From Ulva prolifera (lineage: Eukaryota; Chlorophyta; Ulvophyceae; Ulvales; Ulvaceae): a DNA stretch of 64,000 nt. The notes under the pieces are model-generated. The model saw only the letters and a program-made list of their open reading frames with translations. It was not told the DNA's origin and searched no databases. Both the position numbers and the translations under genes were made by a program. Positions 22,701 to 33,800 of this stretch are shown here, piece after piece. Each line of letters opens with the position of its first letter. Position 1 is the first letter of the stretch. The DNA lies in contig CM041196.1 of NCBI GenBank assembly GCA_023078555.1, positions 2,542,001-2,606,000 on the forward strand, written 5' to 3'.

Positions 22701-23562
22701 TGCACCGCGGCGCCGCCCGTCATCGGCGCTGCTGCCACCTCACCGCTGCACGCCGCCACAGGGGATCCGCATGCATGTGGGCACGCTCGAGCCGCCTCCT
22801 GGTCGCGTGTCCAGGCGCATCAATAGGCACCATCATGTCAGGCCACCGGCCAGTATGAGTAGATTTGCTTTGCAGGTCATGGCCACCATGGGATCCACGG
22901 CCATGGCCCAGGGCGCCAGCCCAGCTACCATACGTACAGGAGCGCCGCGTCCTGATGCGGAGTTAGAGTACATCTGCTACACACGCGTCGGGGTCGTCTG
23001 CTCGGTGCCATGCGCCAGCATCTAGCCAGCCAGCGCCTGCAGTAAGCCCCGGGGCCGCTGCGGCTACCAGCTGGGATGGACGAGGCTGGTTCGGATGATG
23101 AGGCTGTTGCCAAACACCATGCGCCTACCCAAGGCATGTAATCAAAGACCAGGCAAGAAACCCAAACGATGTTCCTGGTTTGGCCTATCCCGAGGCCGTT
23201 GACTCCAGCATTGCTTGGGTGATAGCTGGCGGGCGGAAGGGAGCGGTGAGGCTAGCCGACGCAGCGGTATGTCACACATACAGATCGGAGAAAGACACGA
23301 AACAGTGATTGCAATGGAGGGAGCGTGATGCTGTAGGGCGCGCCTGGGTGTAGCCGAGGGAGCGCTGGAAGGCGCGCGTCAGCTCGGGGCCGGCATGGCC
23401 GCCGGAGCGCGAGTTGATGAAGATGAGCAGAGGCGACGGCGCGCGGTTCGGGGCGGTGTTCTCAAACAGGCCCTCCACGACATCGTACGGCACGCGGTGG
23501 CGCTCCCGCAGGTCGGTCTCCTTCCCGAGCTCCTCATAGTACTTCGTGCCGGTGTACAGCAC
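19707..23562 (-). CDS. Diacylglycerol kinase, C1-less plant type (first exon missing)
   Basis: Seven exons keep phase throughout: 23562-23344, 22699-22538, 22281-22012, 21742-21410, 21152-20883, 20480-20318, 20203-19707. The product phosphorylates diacylglycerol to phosphatidic acid. The catalytic domain opens with SPLLIFINSRSGGHAGPEL, then VFDLGAYKPDKV, and has the nucleotide-binding loop RIVACGGDGTVAWVLQ and PPVAVVPLGTGNDLARSFGW. The accessory domain has YVSIGMDAKSAFGFHHLRE, VLLNLQSYGGGRDLWG, NDGLIEVVGF and SRAYLQLDGEPWKQD. No C1 or EF-hand domain is visible, as in plant cluster II/III enzymes. After residue KSQLLVRPG comes a long tail: Ala/Thr-rich, basic, then about 160 mostly Ala/Ser/Glu residues ending SVDYGR. 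Two introns begin with GC (after 23344 and 22538). The start codon is not identified; VLYTGTKYYEELGKETD is close to the usual N-terminus, so only a short first exon is missing. Confidence 0.93.
22521..22530. repeat. Poly(G) tract next to a DGK donor site
   Basis: About 10-11 G on the plus strand, which reads as a C-run starting 7 bases into an intron of the diacylglycerol kinase gene. Confidence 0.8.
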
Positions 23563-24963
23563 CTGCAGCCCTGGTGCTGGGTCACTCCGGATTTCGTCCG
23601 CACAGAACGATCCTGATTTCGTCTGGCAGCCTGCGCGGCTGGGGGTCGCGAATGCGGAGATGTCATGGATGGTGTGCACCTGGTCACAGAGGCACGTACG
23701 GGTGCATGGCAGGACACCGGACGTGTCAGGAAATGAGCAGTGAGAGTACCAAGGGTAAAACGGCAGCTGCTCTGGTGGGACACTGCTCGGACAGTGGGGT
23801 TGGGGAGAGGGGGGGGCGGTTTGGGGGCTGAACTGGAATGCAGAGTCACGAGCTTGACAGGCGGTTTGTGTGCATGTGTGGACGAGCGCAGGTTGGTGCA
23901 GTGCGGGTGCAGGTGAGCGGGGAGGGATGTGCGGCCATGTCAGACCTTGGTGTGGCGTGATTGTGGTGTCGAGGCTGTGCTTACAGTGCGCCGGGACGTG
24001 GCCTGTGATCTTGGACACACAAAACGGATGACAAGGGTGCAAGAACTTGACCACAGCAGCTGGAGCGGGAGGTGAAACGCTGTGTGTGTTCTTTGGTGTG
24101 GACTTGGTGTGTGGACTAGCAACTTACAGCCTGGGACACGGCTTTGTTGGGCTACTCGGCACAGGTGTTTGGCAGCTGCGACGTTAATCAACGCAGCAGA
24201 TCGTGATTGTCTGTAGAATTTTACTTGCTCACTGCAGAGCTACAATGGCTGCAATAGCAGGTTTGCAATGCTGCCTGACATTGACTAAAGAGGACTAATC
24301 ATGGCTCGCCTGCAAGAAATGGCAATGAAGACAGTGTAACATGTCGACATGGAGCATAAAGGCACAGTGCTCAAGTGTTGCAAGGACAAAGTCGGAGAGG
24401 CAAGTAGCATCGCAAGGGACACAGCACGGCCAAGCCCCACCGAAATCCACACAGCGACGTAGATGTGGCACAAGTGCGGATCTGCGTTACGCGAAGTGGG
24501 GTGCCGTTGCTGGCACCACTTGTGGGGATGTACCACAAACGCTGCTTCAAGCCAATGGCGTTTCCGAAACGGACGTTGCGTTTCGGTGGACGTCCATTGC
24601 CTGGTCCAACTGCCGGAAAGGCGTGGCAGGCTCCTGTTGTTCGTTCACAAGAAGCGGACAAAGCTGTGTGAATCGGCCATGTGAGGACGGCAGCCGAGGC
24701 ATGCCCTCGTTACTGGGCGAGGCAGTAAGCGAGGTGAAGCAGTCGCAATCGCGTTCAGACTGTACTGCAGCAGATCTCCCGACATCAAGCTAATGAAGGT
24801 GAAAAATGCATGACGAGCAGCAGTCGTCGGTGCTTCGCTGTGATATAGTGCAGGCGGGAACGGATTCAATGGCTGTTGACGACAGGGGCATTTAAGACAC
24901 CTCTGCGTAAATTTCACGAAGGAATATGCCATCATTCAAGCTTCAAAAGAAGTCATTTGATGA
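23563..24963. other. DGK 5' region and unassigned DNA
   Basis: It must contain the first exon and promoter of the minus-strand diacylglycerol kinase gene, but no start exon can be chosen. Frames near 24341-24793 (+) overlap a family B repeat and are not supported as a gene. Confidence 0.35.
24374..24407 (+). repeat. Dispersed repeat, family B, copy 2
   Basis: Contains CAAGGACAAAGTCGGAGAGG followed by CAAGTAGCATC. It is nearly identical to the reverse complement of 54041-54074 and shares its right half with 7640-7672. Confidence 0.6.
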
Positions 24964-25146
24964 TTAGCTGAGTTCATGACGTGTAGAGGATGTTTGATCA
25001 CTGATTTCTATCTGGCGAGATAACAGGCATGCAGGCTCGACGCTGCAGGCTTGGCGCACCTCCAGAGGGGCATCACGAATCGCGTTCTCAGCAGTAAGTA
25101 GATCTTCGTCTGAGGAGGACGAGGAGGAGGATGATGACCGAGGCAT
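24964..25146 (-). CDS. Possible small Ser-rich acidic protein or first exon
   Basis: From an ATG at 25146 the frame reads MPRSSSSSSSSSDEDLLTAE, then NAIRDAPLE, where GTGCGC could be a donor site, or it continues to a stop at 24964 (60 codons). The Ser run followed by an acidic patch is a common casein-kinase-2-like N-terminus. No downstream exon was fixed. It lies divergently to the PsaG gene, 527 bp away. Confidence 0.25.
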   Translation of the reverse strand: MPRSSSSSSSSSDEDLLTAENAIRDAPLEVRQACSVEPACLLSRQIEISDQTSSTRHELS

Positions 25147-25672
25147 TCTATTAGGCGCGTTCACGATATCGGATACAATCGTCAAGGCGAGTGAACGCTG
25201 GGAAACTGAGGCAGCCCAGATACGGAGACGGCAGACTTCATACGCAGGGCCGCGACATGGGATAGACTTCCACTTCACTCCCAAATGCAAATCCTGCGGC
25301 GCCTATGGCACTGTTTTGCTTGTTCAAGATCAGAGCATCGCTCTCGTCATCGCGACTGCGCTAGACCCAGCCACGACTCGGACGGATGACGCAGAGCGTC
25401 AGTTTGTGGCTGCATGCGGAAAAGTGGCCCGTTTCCCTAACAATTGTAATTTCGGCGCGTGGCAGCGCAGGCGTACGCGTGGTCAGTCCATAGCGACGAT
25501 CTCTCGCTTGCGCGCAACCTCGGGGCGATCCAGGATTCACTTCATTCAGAATCGAGCTTGACCCGTTCTTCAAGCGACACATCATCGATTCAAAACCCCC
25601 ATCACCTGCGGAAGACTTCACCAGTGTGTACATTTTGGCTCAGCAGCACATACCTAAAGCAAATCTGTCAAG

Positions 25673-27296
25673 ATGAACTGCTCCGTCAACCGTGGTTTCA
25701 AGCAGGCTGTCAACTGCCGCCTGGCAGCCCCAAAGGGCCGTGGTCAGCGCCAGGTACGTTGGCATCAATTCTAATGTGTACTTTCATTATGCTCTTTATG
25801 AGCTTCTCCACTCACGGTGATCCTGTGTACCCTGGGATCCGTCGCGCGCCAACTTCTGCTCTCTTCCGGCAATGCAAGCGTTACTCTGTCAGATAGGAGA
25901 ACTGCTGCAGTTGACATGTCTCTGCCTTGAACGACACGACGCTTTTGGCGATCAAATGGTTCATGCGTCGCGTCAGATCTGCGCACTCTCAAGAGTATAA
26001 TCTGACACATAGCGTGCCTACCTCTTCATTACCCGGTAACACAATGAAACGACGCTCCCGTCGCCGTTACATTCAGCTGCGCGAGGGAGTATCATGTATC
26101 GAGTGAATTAGCCCGCCCGCGGGTCGACCAGTCAACGCCGATCTATTGGGCATGGCATTCGAGCCCAGTGCCAATGCTTTTATGCAAGTTCCCGGCTCAT
26201 TTGGCACTGAATTAGACGTGGTAGCTGCGGTGTTTCTGTCAGGTCATGTGGAGGCACATTGTTGACCTGATGCTGTGCTGCTGCAGGTGACCCGTGCCTT
26301 TGGCACCACTCAGCTGGTTGTCTCAGGCGCCACAGCTGCTATGCTGGCTATCGGACGCTTCGCTGCTATGCCTTACCAGCGCCGCATTGCCGAGAGCCAG
26401 ATCCCCATGCAGAACGGCGAGACCCATGAGGCTGCTGGTGACGCGTACGTCTTCCACTCTCATGGTTGTGCTTGCTCTGAATCGCAGATCCAGGGATTCA
26501 TGTTGCCAATGGAGCAATCATCATCACCGTCCACAACAGCATGCTTTTCTCGCGAATTTCTGTCTCGCAGCAGTCTGCAATTTCAGGTCGAATTTCTGTC
26601 TCGCAGCAGTCTGCAATTTTTGCCCGACGCGGCCGTCGCTTTGACATCGCTGATTAGCATGGGAAGCTGCAGTTATCGCCATTGTGTCACAGTAAAGTAT
26701 TCTCACGATGCCCTGCAGCAGCACAGCGCCAGCGGATCTAGTTTCTGTTGTCAGAGGCAGGGAGGGCTTCGCAGCCGCCTTGTCAACCAAGCATCAGTGC
26801 ACAAAAGCATCCGTACACCCTCTGCCTCTGTGCACTCTCTGCTGTACAAGTTCATAGCGAGATTTTCACATTTTCAGGCCCAGTGTCACTGAACAGGGCT
26901 TCATGCCATGCCGTGCAACAGCGCCACACATGAGGCTTGCACGATCATGAATGCCCCCTCGAAACGAAGGCTATTAGCCTCACTGGACCATACGCTCCAT
27001 CTACATGTGAAGTGGAGCCAAGCTGTGGTGTTGCACGACACTGCCCTCATGAACATCACGATCTGAGATTGCCACAGTATGTTATTGCCATGCTGTCTTG
27101 GCCCGCCGCCTAGGTGTGTTGCTGAATTGCTTGTGGGTACTGCAGGTATGCCCAGGAGGCAACCTTTGTGACCAAGACGAACGACCCCTCAGGATTCAAC
27201 ATCATCGATCTCCTCGCCTATGGCTCCCTCGGCCATGCACTCGGCTTCTTCCTCCTCGCCTGCTCTTCCCTTGGCACCAAGCCCATCCCCTTCTAA
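25673..27296 (+). CDS. psaG: Photosystem I reaction centre subunit V (PsaG)
   Basis: Three exons (25673-25753, 26287-26444, 27146-27296) give 129 residues. Exon 1 ([20 protein letters not shown]) is a plastid transit peptide. The mature protein has two membrane helices: [20 protein letters not shown], then a PYQRR turn, a hydrophilic stromal loop, and [20 protein letters not shown] leading into the second helix, ending TKPIPF. The VSGxTAAxLAIGRF...YQRR pattern together with NDPxGFNIID separates PsaG from its paralogue PsaK. PsaG sits at the edge of photosystem I and stabilises binding of the LHCI belt, so it works with the antenna encoded at 8-9.8 kb. Intron 2 carries a tandem duplication at 26552-26622. 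Confidence 0.95.
26552..26622. repeat. Two-unit tandem duplication in PsaG intron 2
   Basis: The unit CGAATTTCTGTCTCGCAGCA plus GTCTGCAATTT occurs twice in direct succession, separated by a few bases, with no difference between copies. It looks recent. Confidence 0.85.
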
Positions 27297-27410
27297 GTGC
27301 TGCCCTTCTGGGAAGCGAACTGGGGTATGGCGGCGCCATTGTACCGAAGGCAGCCCGCCGCTCGTGCGGGTAATATGAGGCACAGAGTTTTTTTTAATCA
27401 TCGCTAAATC

Positions 27411-27415
27411 TGTAA
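27411..27415 (+). terminator. TGTAA polyadenylation motif of PsaG
   Basis: TGTAA lies 115 bp after the PsaG stop codon, at the spacing also seen for the LHCI gene. Confidence 0.6.
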
Positions 27416-28712
27416 AACAAGGGAGTGATGTATTGAGTGAGTATAGCGTCAGCACCTCGTGGCGCTTGCACCAGCAACAGCGTTTCTTTCTTTTGTCTGC
27501 GGCCAATTCCTTCATTATGTGAGATGCTTGATGCAGAGCGCAGAATTCCACATCGAAGATCATTTCCTGACGTGCTCAAGTGTGAGTGTTGATCGCTCCA
27601 ACATGCACACAAGTCTCCACACCATTATCTAAAAAGAAAAAAGACGCCGGGTAGTTGCTGCTCTACACGGTCACATGAGCTACAGCTACAAAACAGTGTG
27701 CCTATGCAACTGGATGCACATGCAACCATATCGTCCGCACGGTACACGCCATCGTGTGACACCGATTCTCTGATGTCTTGTGTGCTTGTAGACACAGACT
27801 TCGGTCATGTGCCAATGGTTGAGGCAGCTGTCGTGTGATAGTGGCATCCCCCCCCTGGCATTTGCACTGCTTCAGATTCACTGTTGCGGTGGTTCAAATC
27901 CACATCTCACAGCTTCGACAACGCGGCCGAAGTGGCAGCCTTGGTGATGGTCCATATACACATCCGTCCACGTGACATACGAATGGGTACCTATCCTACC
28001 ATGGTCCTCCCAAGATGAATGTGACGTGCACTGCGGCAACAGTCGTAACTATGGCAATGCTGCCAGAAGTGCCTCACCGCCTGAACAGGACATGCCACAT
28101 GGTGTTCAACTCCCAGAGATTGAATTGAAACCGGTTCATCACTGCCGGGTCTGGGTCCACAAGAAACCTTGCGCTGTACTGCCATATGTCGAAGCTAGGC
28201 ACAGGTTTTCGTCTCACGCTGGCTGCAAGGGTTGACCCACCTGCGCCTGTTGCTGTCTATGCCTGATGTAAGTCTGAATCCAGCATGCAAGATCACGTGT
28301 GCCACGGTGTTGGGAACTAACAATGAGAAGCAGGGAAGAGACCGCCCAGGCGTGGGAAAGCTTCTTGCACGTCGCTGCGCGGAGACCTGCCGGTGCAGTT
28401 GAGGAGCAGCATGCATGGTTGATGGCAGTCCCGACGCAGCTGGACAGCTTCAACATGTAGCATGTGATCGTGTGGACACAGCTCTTTTGCACAGGAAATT
28501 CGCGCTGTGTGATCTGACTTCCAGGAGCAATTGGTGTATGGGGTGCTACCGAAAACTGTTGCGGTGGAGGGAAGCAGGCGGCACTTTGGGTTGCACGCAC
28601 GATCAGCTTGGCGCGCTTTGCTAGTGACGTTTGGATCTTGTGCCTATAGACTCAATTTTTTCACGGCTGGTGTACCGCGAAGAGCCTTCCGCATCGATCG
28701 ATCGTCTTCGCG
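27416..28712. other. Intergenic, nothing recognised
   Basis: There are no frames with codon bias. A tRNA-like T-arm near 27892 was tested and rejected. The last few hundred bases should hold the promoter of the DFRP1-type gene. Confidence 0.45.
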
Positions 28713-31700
28713 ATGCCTCCGAAGAAGGGGGGCAAGGATGCCCAGGCAAAAGCAAAGGTGAGCCGTGTGCACAGGCACCGATCATATACAATTCAGAAGG
28801 ACGTGAATTCCGCTGGCTGATCTCGCCCTGAGCGATGCCTTGGAACCATTACCATGGCTGTTTAGGACTCCGGCAACGAGCAGCACCCGCGGAGAGAGCA
28901 TGCGTGATCATGCTCACTGGTGGCATACTATCTCCAGTGTTTGTCAAGCCTAGCATGGTGGACGGTCGCTTGGGAGCTTCACCACCTCACCAGTAGAGTA
29001 GTCAAAATTCCCTGCAGTAGTGTGACAATAAATTTGAACGCAAGGTCATCAATCTCGATGCGATGTCTCAACAAAACAGTGTTCTAGTCGACCCGAGTGT
29101 TTGCTTCGCCTGTCGTTGCCTCGTGCTGTGCTCCGAAGAACAGCAATGTTTGGCCTCATCAGGTCATCAGCGGAAGGTCCCTTGCAGGCCGTCGAGGACA
29201 AGACCTTCGGCCTCAAGAACAAGAAAGGCGCCAAGGGCCAAAAGTTTGTGCAACAAGTGCAGCAGTCCATAGATGCGACTGCAGCAAAGAAGTCTGGGTG
29301 CGCCTGCCACTCATTGCACATCGCACCAAGCCTGCTCGCACCATAAATGCGCCCAGCTGCAAACCGCGTTCGTCCCGTGCTCGACAAAGTGGTTGATGTC
29401 GTTCTTCTGGTGCATTTCTATGCTGCATCGCGCTGTATTCTGGGGTCTCTGCATCTCTGCTCCCTGCCTGGGTACATTCCAATGTGCTGGTCTCGAAAGC
29501 TCCACTTTAGCATACAGGCGTGGCCCAACCAAGAAGGAGATGAAGGAGATGCAGAAGGCGCAAGAAGATGAGATGCTGGCGCTGTTCAATGCCGTGCCCA
29601 AGAAGCAGGTCGAGGATGAGAAGAAGGAAGAGGAGATCGACCCAGACGCAGGCCCGACATTCACAGACATCACTCAAGAGATCGAGTACCAACGAGCCAA
29701 CGTCGTCGCCAAGACAAAAATCACGGACACTGTATTCCAGTGCGCTTCTGTGTCCAATCCTGGTCTCGGCTGCTGTCCTGATTTCACATCTCATTCCACA
29801 ATTTATTGAGTGGGACAGCGTGCATGGCTTGTGCCTGTCCTGCTTGTGGCCTGCTCTCTGATTGACTACTCTCAATACTCAGAGCAATATGACCTGACTC
29901 TCGATTGGTAGGCGAAAGCAGCGCCCGTAGGAGGCGTCGTGTGACGCCTTGGTGAGCAGTGCCCTCACACAGGCCATAATGCGTGTATTCTGTAGGTGAT
30001 GTTTGACACGGCAGCGACAACAAAGCTTCCAGCGTGCCCGTCGCCTGCCCTGGCGGACCTGTGCAACTGTCTGTGTGTCTGCGAGTCTCTTTGTATATCA
30101 TCCCACCGTCCACTGCAGAAATTAAACCCCTGCTTGCCTGACGAATACCTGCGCCCTGCTGAGACTACACATCGTCTGTCAAGCGTGTGCAGCAGTACCA
30201 GTGCTTACGCGACCAAAGAATTGCTGCGGCAGTGGCGGGGTGACCATTTCAGGGGGGAGATGTCGGCGACGAGGTGTCGCTCGCGGCGGTGCGGGGCCAC
30301 ACAGGGTCAATTTTCGTGATTTTTTTGGGCTGTCACCTCACAACCAAAACATAGACGGACGAGATCAGTTGCTAGATGTGATTCGACCCGGCAACAACGC
30401 AATGGCGCAGGGAGTGGCGGTCCAAGAAGATGGCGTCGCGGCGGCAAGCCGAGGAGGAGGCGCGGCAGGAGCGGCAGCGCCGCGGCATGCTGACTGGCCG
30501 CGAGATCTTCATGCAGTCCCAGACGGCGATCGTCGACGACGACACCGCGGCGGCGGACACGGACATGATGCGCGAGATCGACGAGGAGGCGGAGATCGCA
30601 CGCATGGAGGCCCTCAGCCTCGAGTCGCAACGGCAGGCCCGCATCGAGGTGTGCAAGCCCCCCACTCTGCGCTCTCATGCATGGCCGGGCTGCGTCCCCT
30701 GGCCACCCACTCTGCGCTCTCATGCATGGCCGCGCTTGTTCTTGTGTGTGTTGGTGTTGATTGGGGGCATTGGCGCCGGTAAGTTGCGCCTGTCGCAGCA
30801 GCATCACAAGTGTTTGATTCTACCTTGCAACGCTGTGCACGGTCGCATTCATTCTTGTGTGTGTTGGTGGTTATTGGCGCCAGTGGGTTGCGCCTGTCGC
30901 AGCAGCATCACAAGTGCGCCGTTTTGGTTCTCAAGGCCGCCTCCGCTGTTGCATCCGGTGTGCGGCCCGGGAGTGCAAGAACACTCGCAGCCATCTACAG
31001 CAGCAGAGGGGCGGGCACAAGCGCCGCTGGGCGCGCTGCCGCTCTCAGGCCTGCATCTCGGAATGCCGACGTGTAGCACGCGCGACCTTGACCTAGCATA
31101 GGTGGCCTTGGCGTAGCCTTGCCATTTGATGCCGCACGAGCTGTCCCAGATGTAGAGGTGGCCAGCTAGTCGAGCTGTTTGCATGATGCGCATGCTGGTA
31201 ACGAGGTCGCTCCACGCGACCATGTGTCTTGTTGTCGGCACAGCCCCGGCCACTTCAGATCGCTGTCGGCACCCTGTGACTTGAATGCATGACCTGGTCT
31301 GCCCTGCCAGGGCACTTGACCGAACGCGGATGATGTGAACTCTTTCTGTGGAGGTGAGTGCCATGCATGGTGTTCCCCATGACGCATTTCTACACGAGAT
31401 TCTGACGCGCGCAATCCGACTCGCTGCCGGTGCATCAGCAGGGCAGTGCCCCTCTGCCTACTCACATCAATCTGTTCTGCCCTACACGCCTAAACATCAC
31501 GCAAGCGCTCGATTGTGCCTGTGTCGTGCCAACCCGCGGCTACTTCGATGTGTTTGTTTCGCCCCATGATGTCCCCCTGATCCCCCTGCTTTACGCTCGT
31601 GGTGTCAACTCTGAGCACACAGCGCTGCTGCGGCTGCAGGCCGGCCTGGAGCCGGATTCTGGCGCGGAGGCCGGGGACGGCGGCGCGGGGCCGAGCGGCG

Positions 31701-31825
31701 CCGGCGCCGGCATGACGACCGCCGCCGGCGTGCAGCTGTCCGAGGCGGAGCGCGCCCTCCTCGACGACGACGACGACGACGTCGACCTCGACGCCCTCGA
31801 GCAGCAGGTGGCCGCCGGGTCGTAG
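28713..31825 (+). CDS. DFRP1/ZC3H15-type DRG-binding protein lacking CCCH fingers
   Basis: Five exons (28713-28757, 29188-29297, 29518-29739, 30411-30648, 31640-31825) give 266 residues. The start MPPKKGGKDAQAKAK and AVEDKTFGLKNKKGAKGQKF are the conserved opening of DRG family regulatory protein 1 (ZC3H15 in animals, Tma46 in yeast), which stabilises the ribosome-associated GTPase DRG1. Next comes an acidic/basic coiled region and MLALFNAVPKKQ. In relatives two CCCH zinc fingers should follow. Here the protein goes straight to EDEKKEEEIDPDAGPTFTDI, EIEYQRANVVAKTKIT and FQEWRSKKMASRRQAEEEA, which match the post-finger region, then GMLTGREIFMQSQTAIVDDD (the conserved SGRExF box). The end is acidic (DDDDDDVDLDALEQQ), as in plant homologues. 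The finger segment would fall inside exon 3, which is continuous, so its loss is not a missed exon there. DRG binding should persist, since the region assigned to it lies in the C-terminal part (family knowledge). Confidence 0.85.
30660..30918. repeat. Two nested tandem duplications in intron 4
   Basis: The unit CCCACTCTGCGCTCTCATGC (plus ATGGCCG) occurs twice within 75 bp. A second, about 65 bp unit containing TTCTTGTGTGTGTTGGTG and GCGCCTGTCGCAGCAGCATC occurs at about 30738 and again at about 30853. Both lie in the 991 bp intron of the DFRP1-type gene. Confidence 0.8.
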
Positions 31826-33386
31826 CACGCACAGCACGCGCAGCACACAGCACGCGCGCCCGGCCTCGGGATCGTTCTGCAGCACGGGCGATGTCATCGG
31901 GCTTGCAGCTGGCCGCACGGCGTGTGCAGCGTGCTGGGCGTGCTGTGCGTGCTGGCATATAGTGTGCGTTGTGCGGGATGGCAGATTGCTTACACGCTCT
32001 TCTGCACGACGGTCTAAGCACTTGTAATTAATTTGTTCCTCATGGTACTGGGGCGTGGCGGCTCGGCGGGATGGCCGTTGTGTTCAGGGTGCCGAGGCAC
32101 GGCAGTGTGGTCGGCGAGGCTGAGGGATGAGTGGCTGACGCAGCGCGAGCCTGCGTGGAGCCTGCATTGTAACTTCGATCGAATGCTGCGGCCGTACAGG
32201 TGCCAGAGAGCCTGCAGTCGTGTGCTGAGGAGCTCAAGGCTGCCGCAGCAGACTAAATGTATGCATGGGTAACGTCTGTCGCACAGGCACGCTTCGTTCG
32301 ACTGTTGGAGGAGTTCAGCATGCTGCTCGTGGGTTTCCGGAGCTGCCATGCGCTGCTGTTGGTGGCCAATGCCTGTTGAATCGCCGGCGATTGCACCTCA
32401 GTCACACGCACATACCCCATGTGGTGATGCACTGTCGACCTGGCAAGTTGCAGAAATCACAGAATTCGCCATCCACGCTTGGCCATATTGGGTCCCCATT
32501 GCACTGTGGCTTGTGTCGAGCTCCAGTGCCATGTTGCAGCAACTGACTGCGATATTCTGCTTTCGTTCACCGTCATGTCATCGTGATGTAGGTACACTGC
32601 TGTCCAGGACGCTACTTCATCTACCATTGCTGCAGATGAGGGGTGGCTGGCAGCAGGTGCACACAGTCCCCACGTGGCGCCACCATTCAGCAGCTGAACT
32701 AAAAATCCATCAAAAGGTATGCAGTGGCATTATGAATGTCGAGTATACTTGCTGATCCCGCTTGGTGCCCATACCACCGGCAGTGTGCTCTGTGGCGAGG
32801 AACTTCCGCTGGACCTGCCACCTGCGGCGTCCACGACCTTCGCCAATATGGCCATGCTATGAGCCCGTGACATTAATCAGCTGCTAGGCGAAACATAGGC
32901 CGTGGGCACGAAAATGAAGTATGCCTCGCGTGGAACGCAAGAACAGTGTTCTCGGGGACCCACTCCTGCCAAAGAAATCGTACCGATCTTGACCAGAGAC
33001 TTGACGACTTAGAAAGGCATGAACAGAGAAAGGCTAGGACACTGCCTGAGACGACTTGTGCGCAGCTGTGGTTCTGCTGCTGACGCCTCAGGAGGGCAGC
33101 ACTTGCTCCTGGCGGGCGCGCAGATCACCTCCCCGGGTGCACACAAGCAGTGACTTCATTTACAATGACGCATGAGCATGGTGAGCTCCAGAATCGTAGT
33201 CCAAACTCTCAGCCAGCTACACTGGGCCTCGTCTTGGTGCTGTTTGCGAGGTATGTTGCGCGATCGCTGTACAGGCTGGACACATGCTGGCGCATCCCCG
33301 ACTGGCATGTGCACAGCTTTGCATCTGGCCTATCAGCTACTAGGTGCCTGCCCTCGTAAGGCCTCGCACACCATCTGCATCGAACA
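31826..33386. other. 3' region of the DFRP1 gene and intergenic DNA
   Basis: Degenerate CACGCACAGCACGCG-type short repeats follow the stop codon. TGTAA at 32023-32027 is a candidate polyadenylation signal. No coding signal is seen in the rest. Confidence 0.45.
32023..32027 (+). terminator. Candidate TGTAA polyadenylation motif
   Basis: First TGTAA on the plus strand after the DFRP1-type stop codon, 198 bp downstream. Confidence 0.45.
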
Positions 33387-33800
33387 ATGCAGGCGTGGCT
33401 TGAGGATCCTCGCGCCGGTTCCGGGGCTTTTCGTACCGCGTGCGAGCGCAGATCTCGCCCGGCCCACATTCCGAAAACTCGTGGACGCCCGACACGCCGC
33501 GTTGACGTTGCAGCTGCGAACTTGCCATTCATGTCATATGAACAGATGTTCGCAGCTGCACCGCCGGCGCTGATTCAGGTCTCGGCACTCCGACCGCCGC
33601 GGGCAGCCAACGACACCTCTGCTGCGCTGCATTTAAGGCGACCCGGCCTCACCAGTTGGTATCACTTCGCCTTCACAACCTCTCTGCCCGCTCCCGTCAC
33701 ATTCTACCGCTCTGACACACTGCCTCAGCCTGTCCTCAGACAACAGCAGCAGCACCAAGGCCAAGCTCCCACCAAGCAACTCAACACCAACTCCAACAGG
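33387..33800 (+). CDS. Orphan exon with strong donor site
   Basis: An open frame reads NLPFMSYEQMFAAAPPALIQ, then LRRPGLTSWYHFAFTTSLPA, PVTFYRSDTLPQPVLRQQQQ and ends LNTNSN at a perfect CAG|GTGAGT donor. Third positions are G/C-rich from about 33580 on. The start is uncertain; a Met at 33387 or 33534 is possible. No family recognised and no following exon fixed. The next gene at 34508 begins with its own signal peptide, so this is probably a separate gene. Confidence 0.35.

Noticed and set aside
27834..27915. tRNA-like sequence with a T-arm (GTGGTTCAAATCCAC)
   Set aside because: The T-stem pairs and a possible acceptor stem can be drawn, but no D-arm or anticodon stem can be formed and the typical TAGCTCAGT box is absent.
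31166..31465. Possible additional exons inside intron 4 of the DFRP1-type gene
   Set aside because: Exon 4 and exon 5 join directly in phase 0 and both flanks match the family; no segment of the intron has bias or motif.
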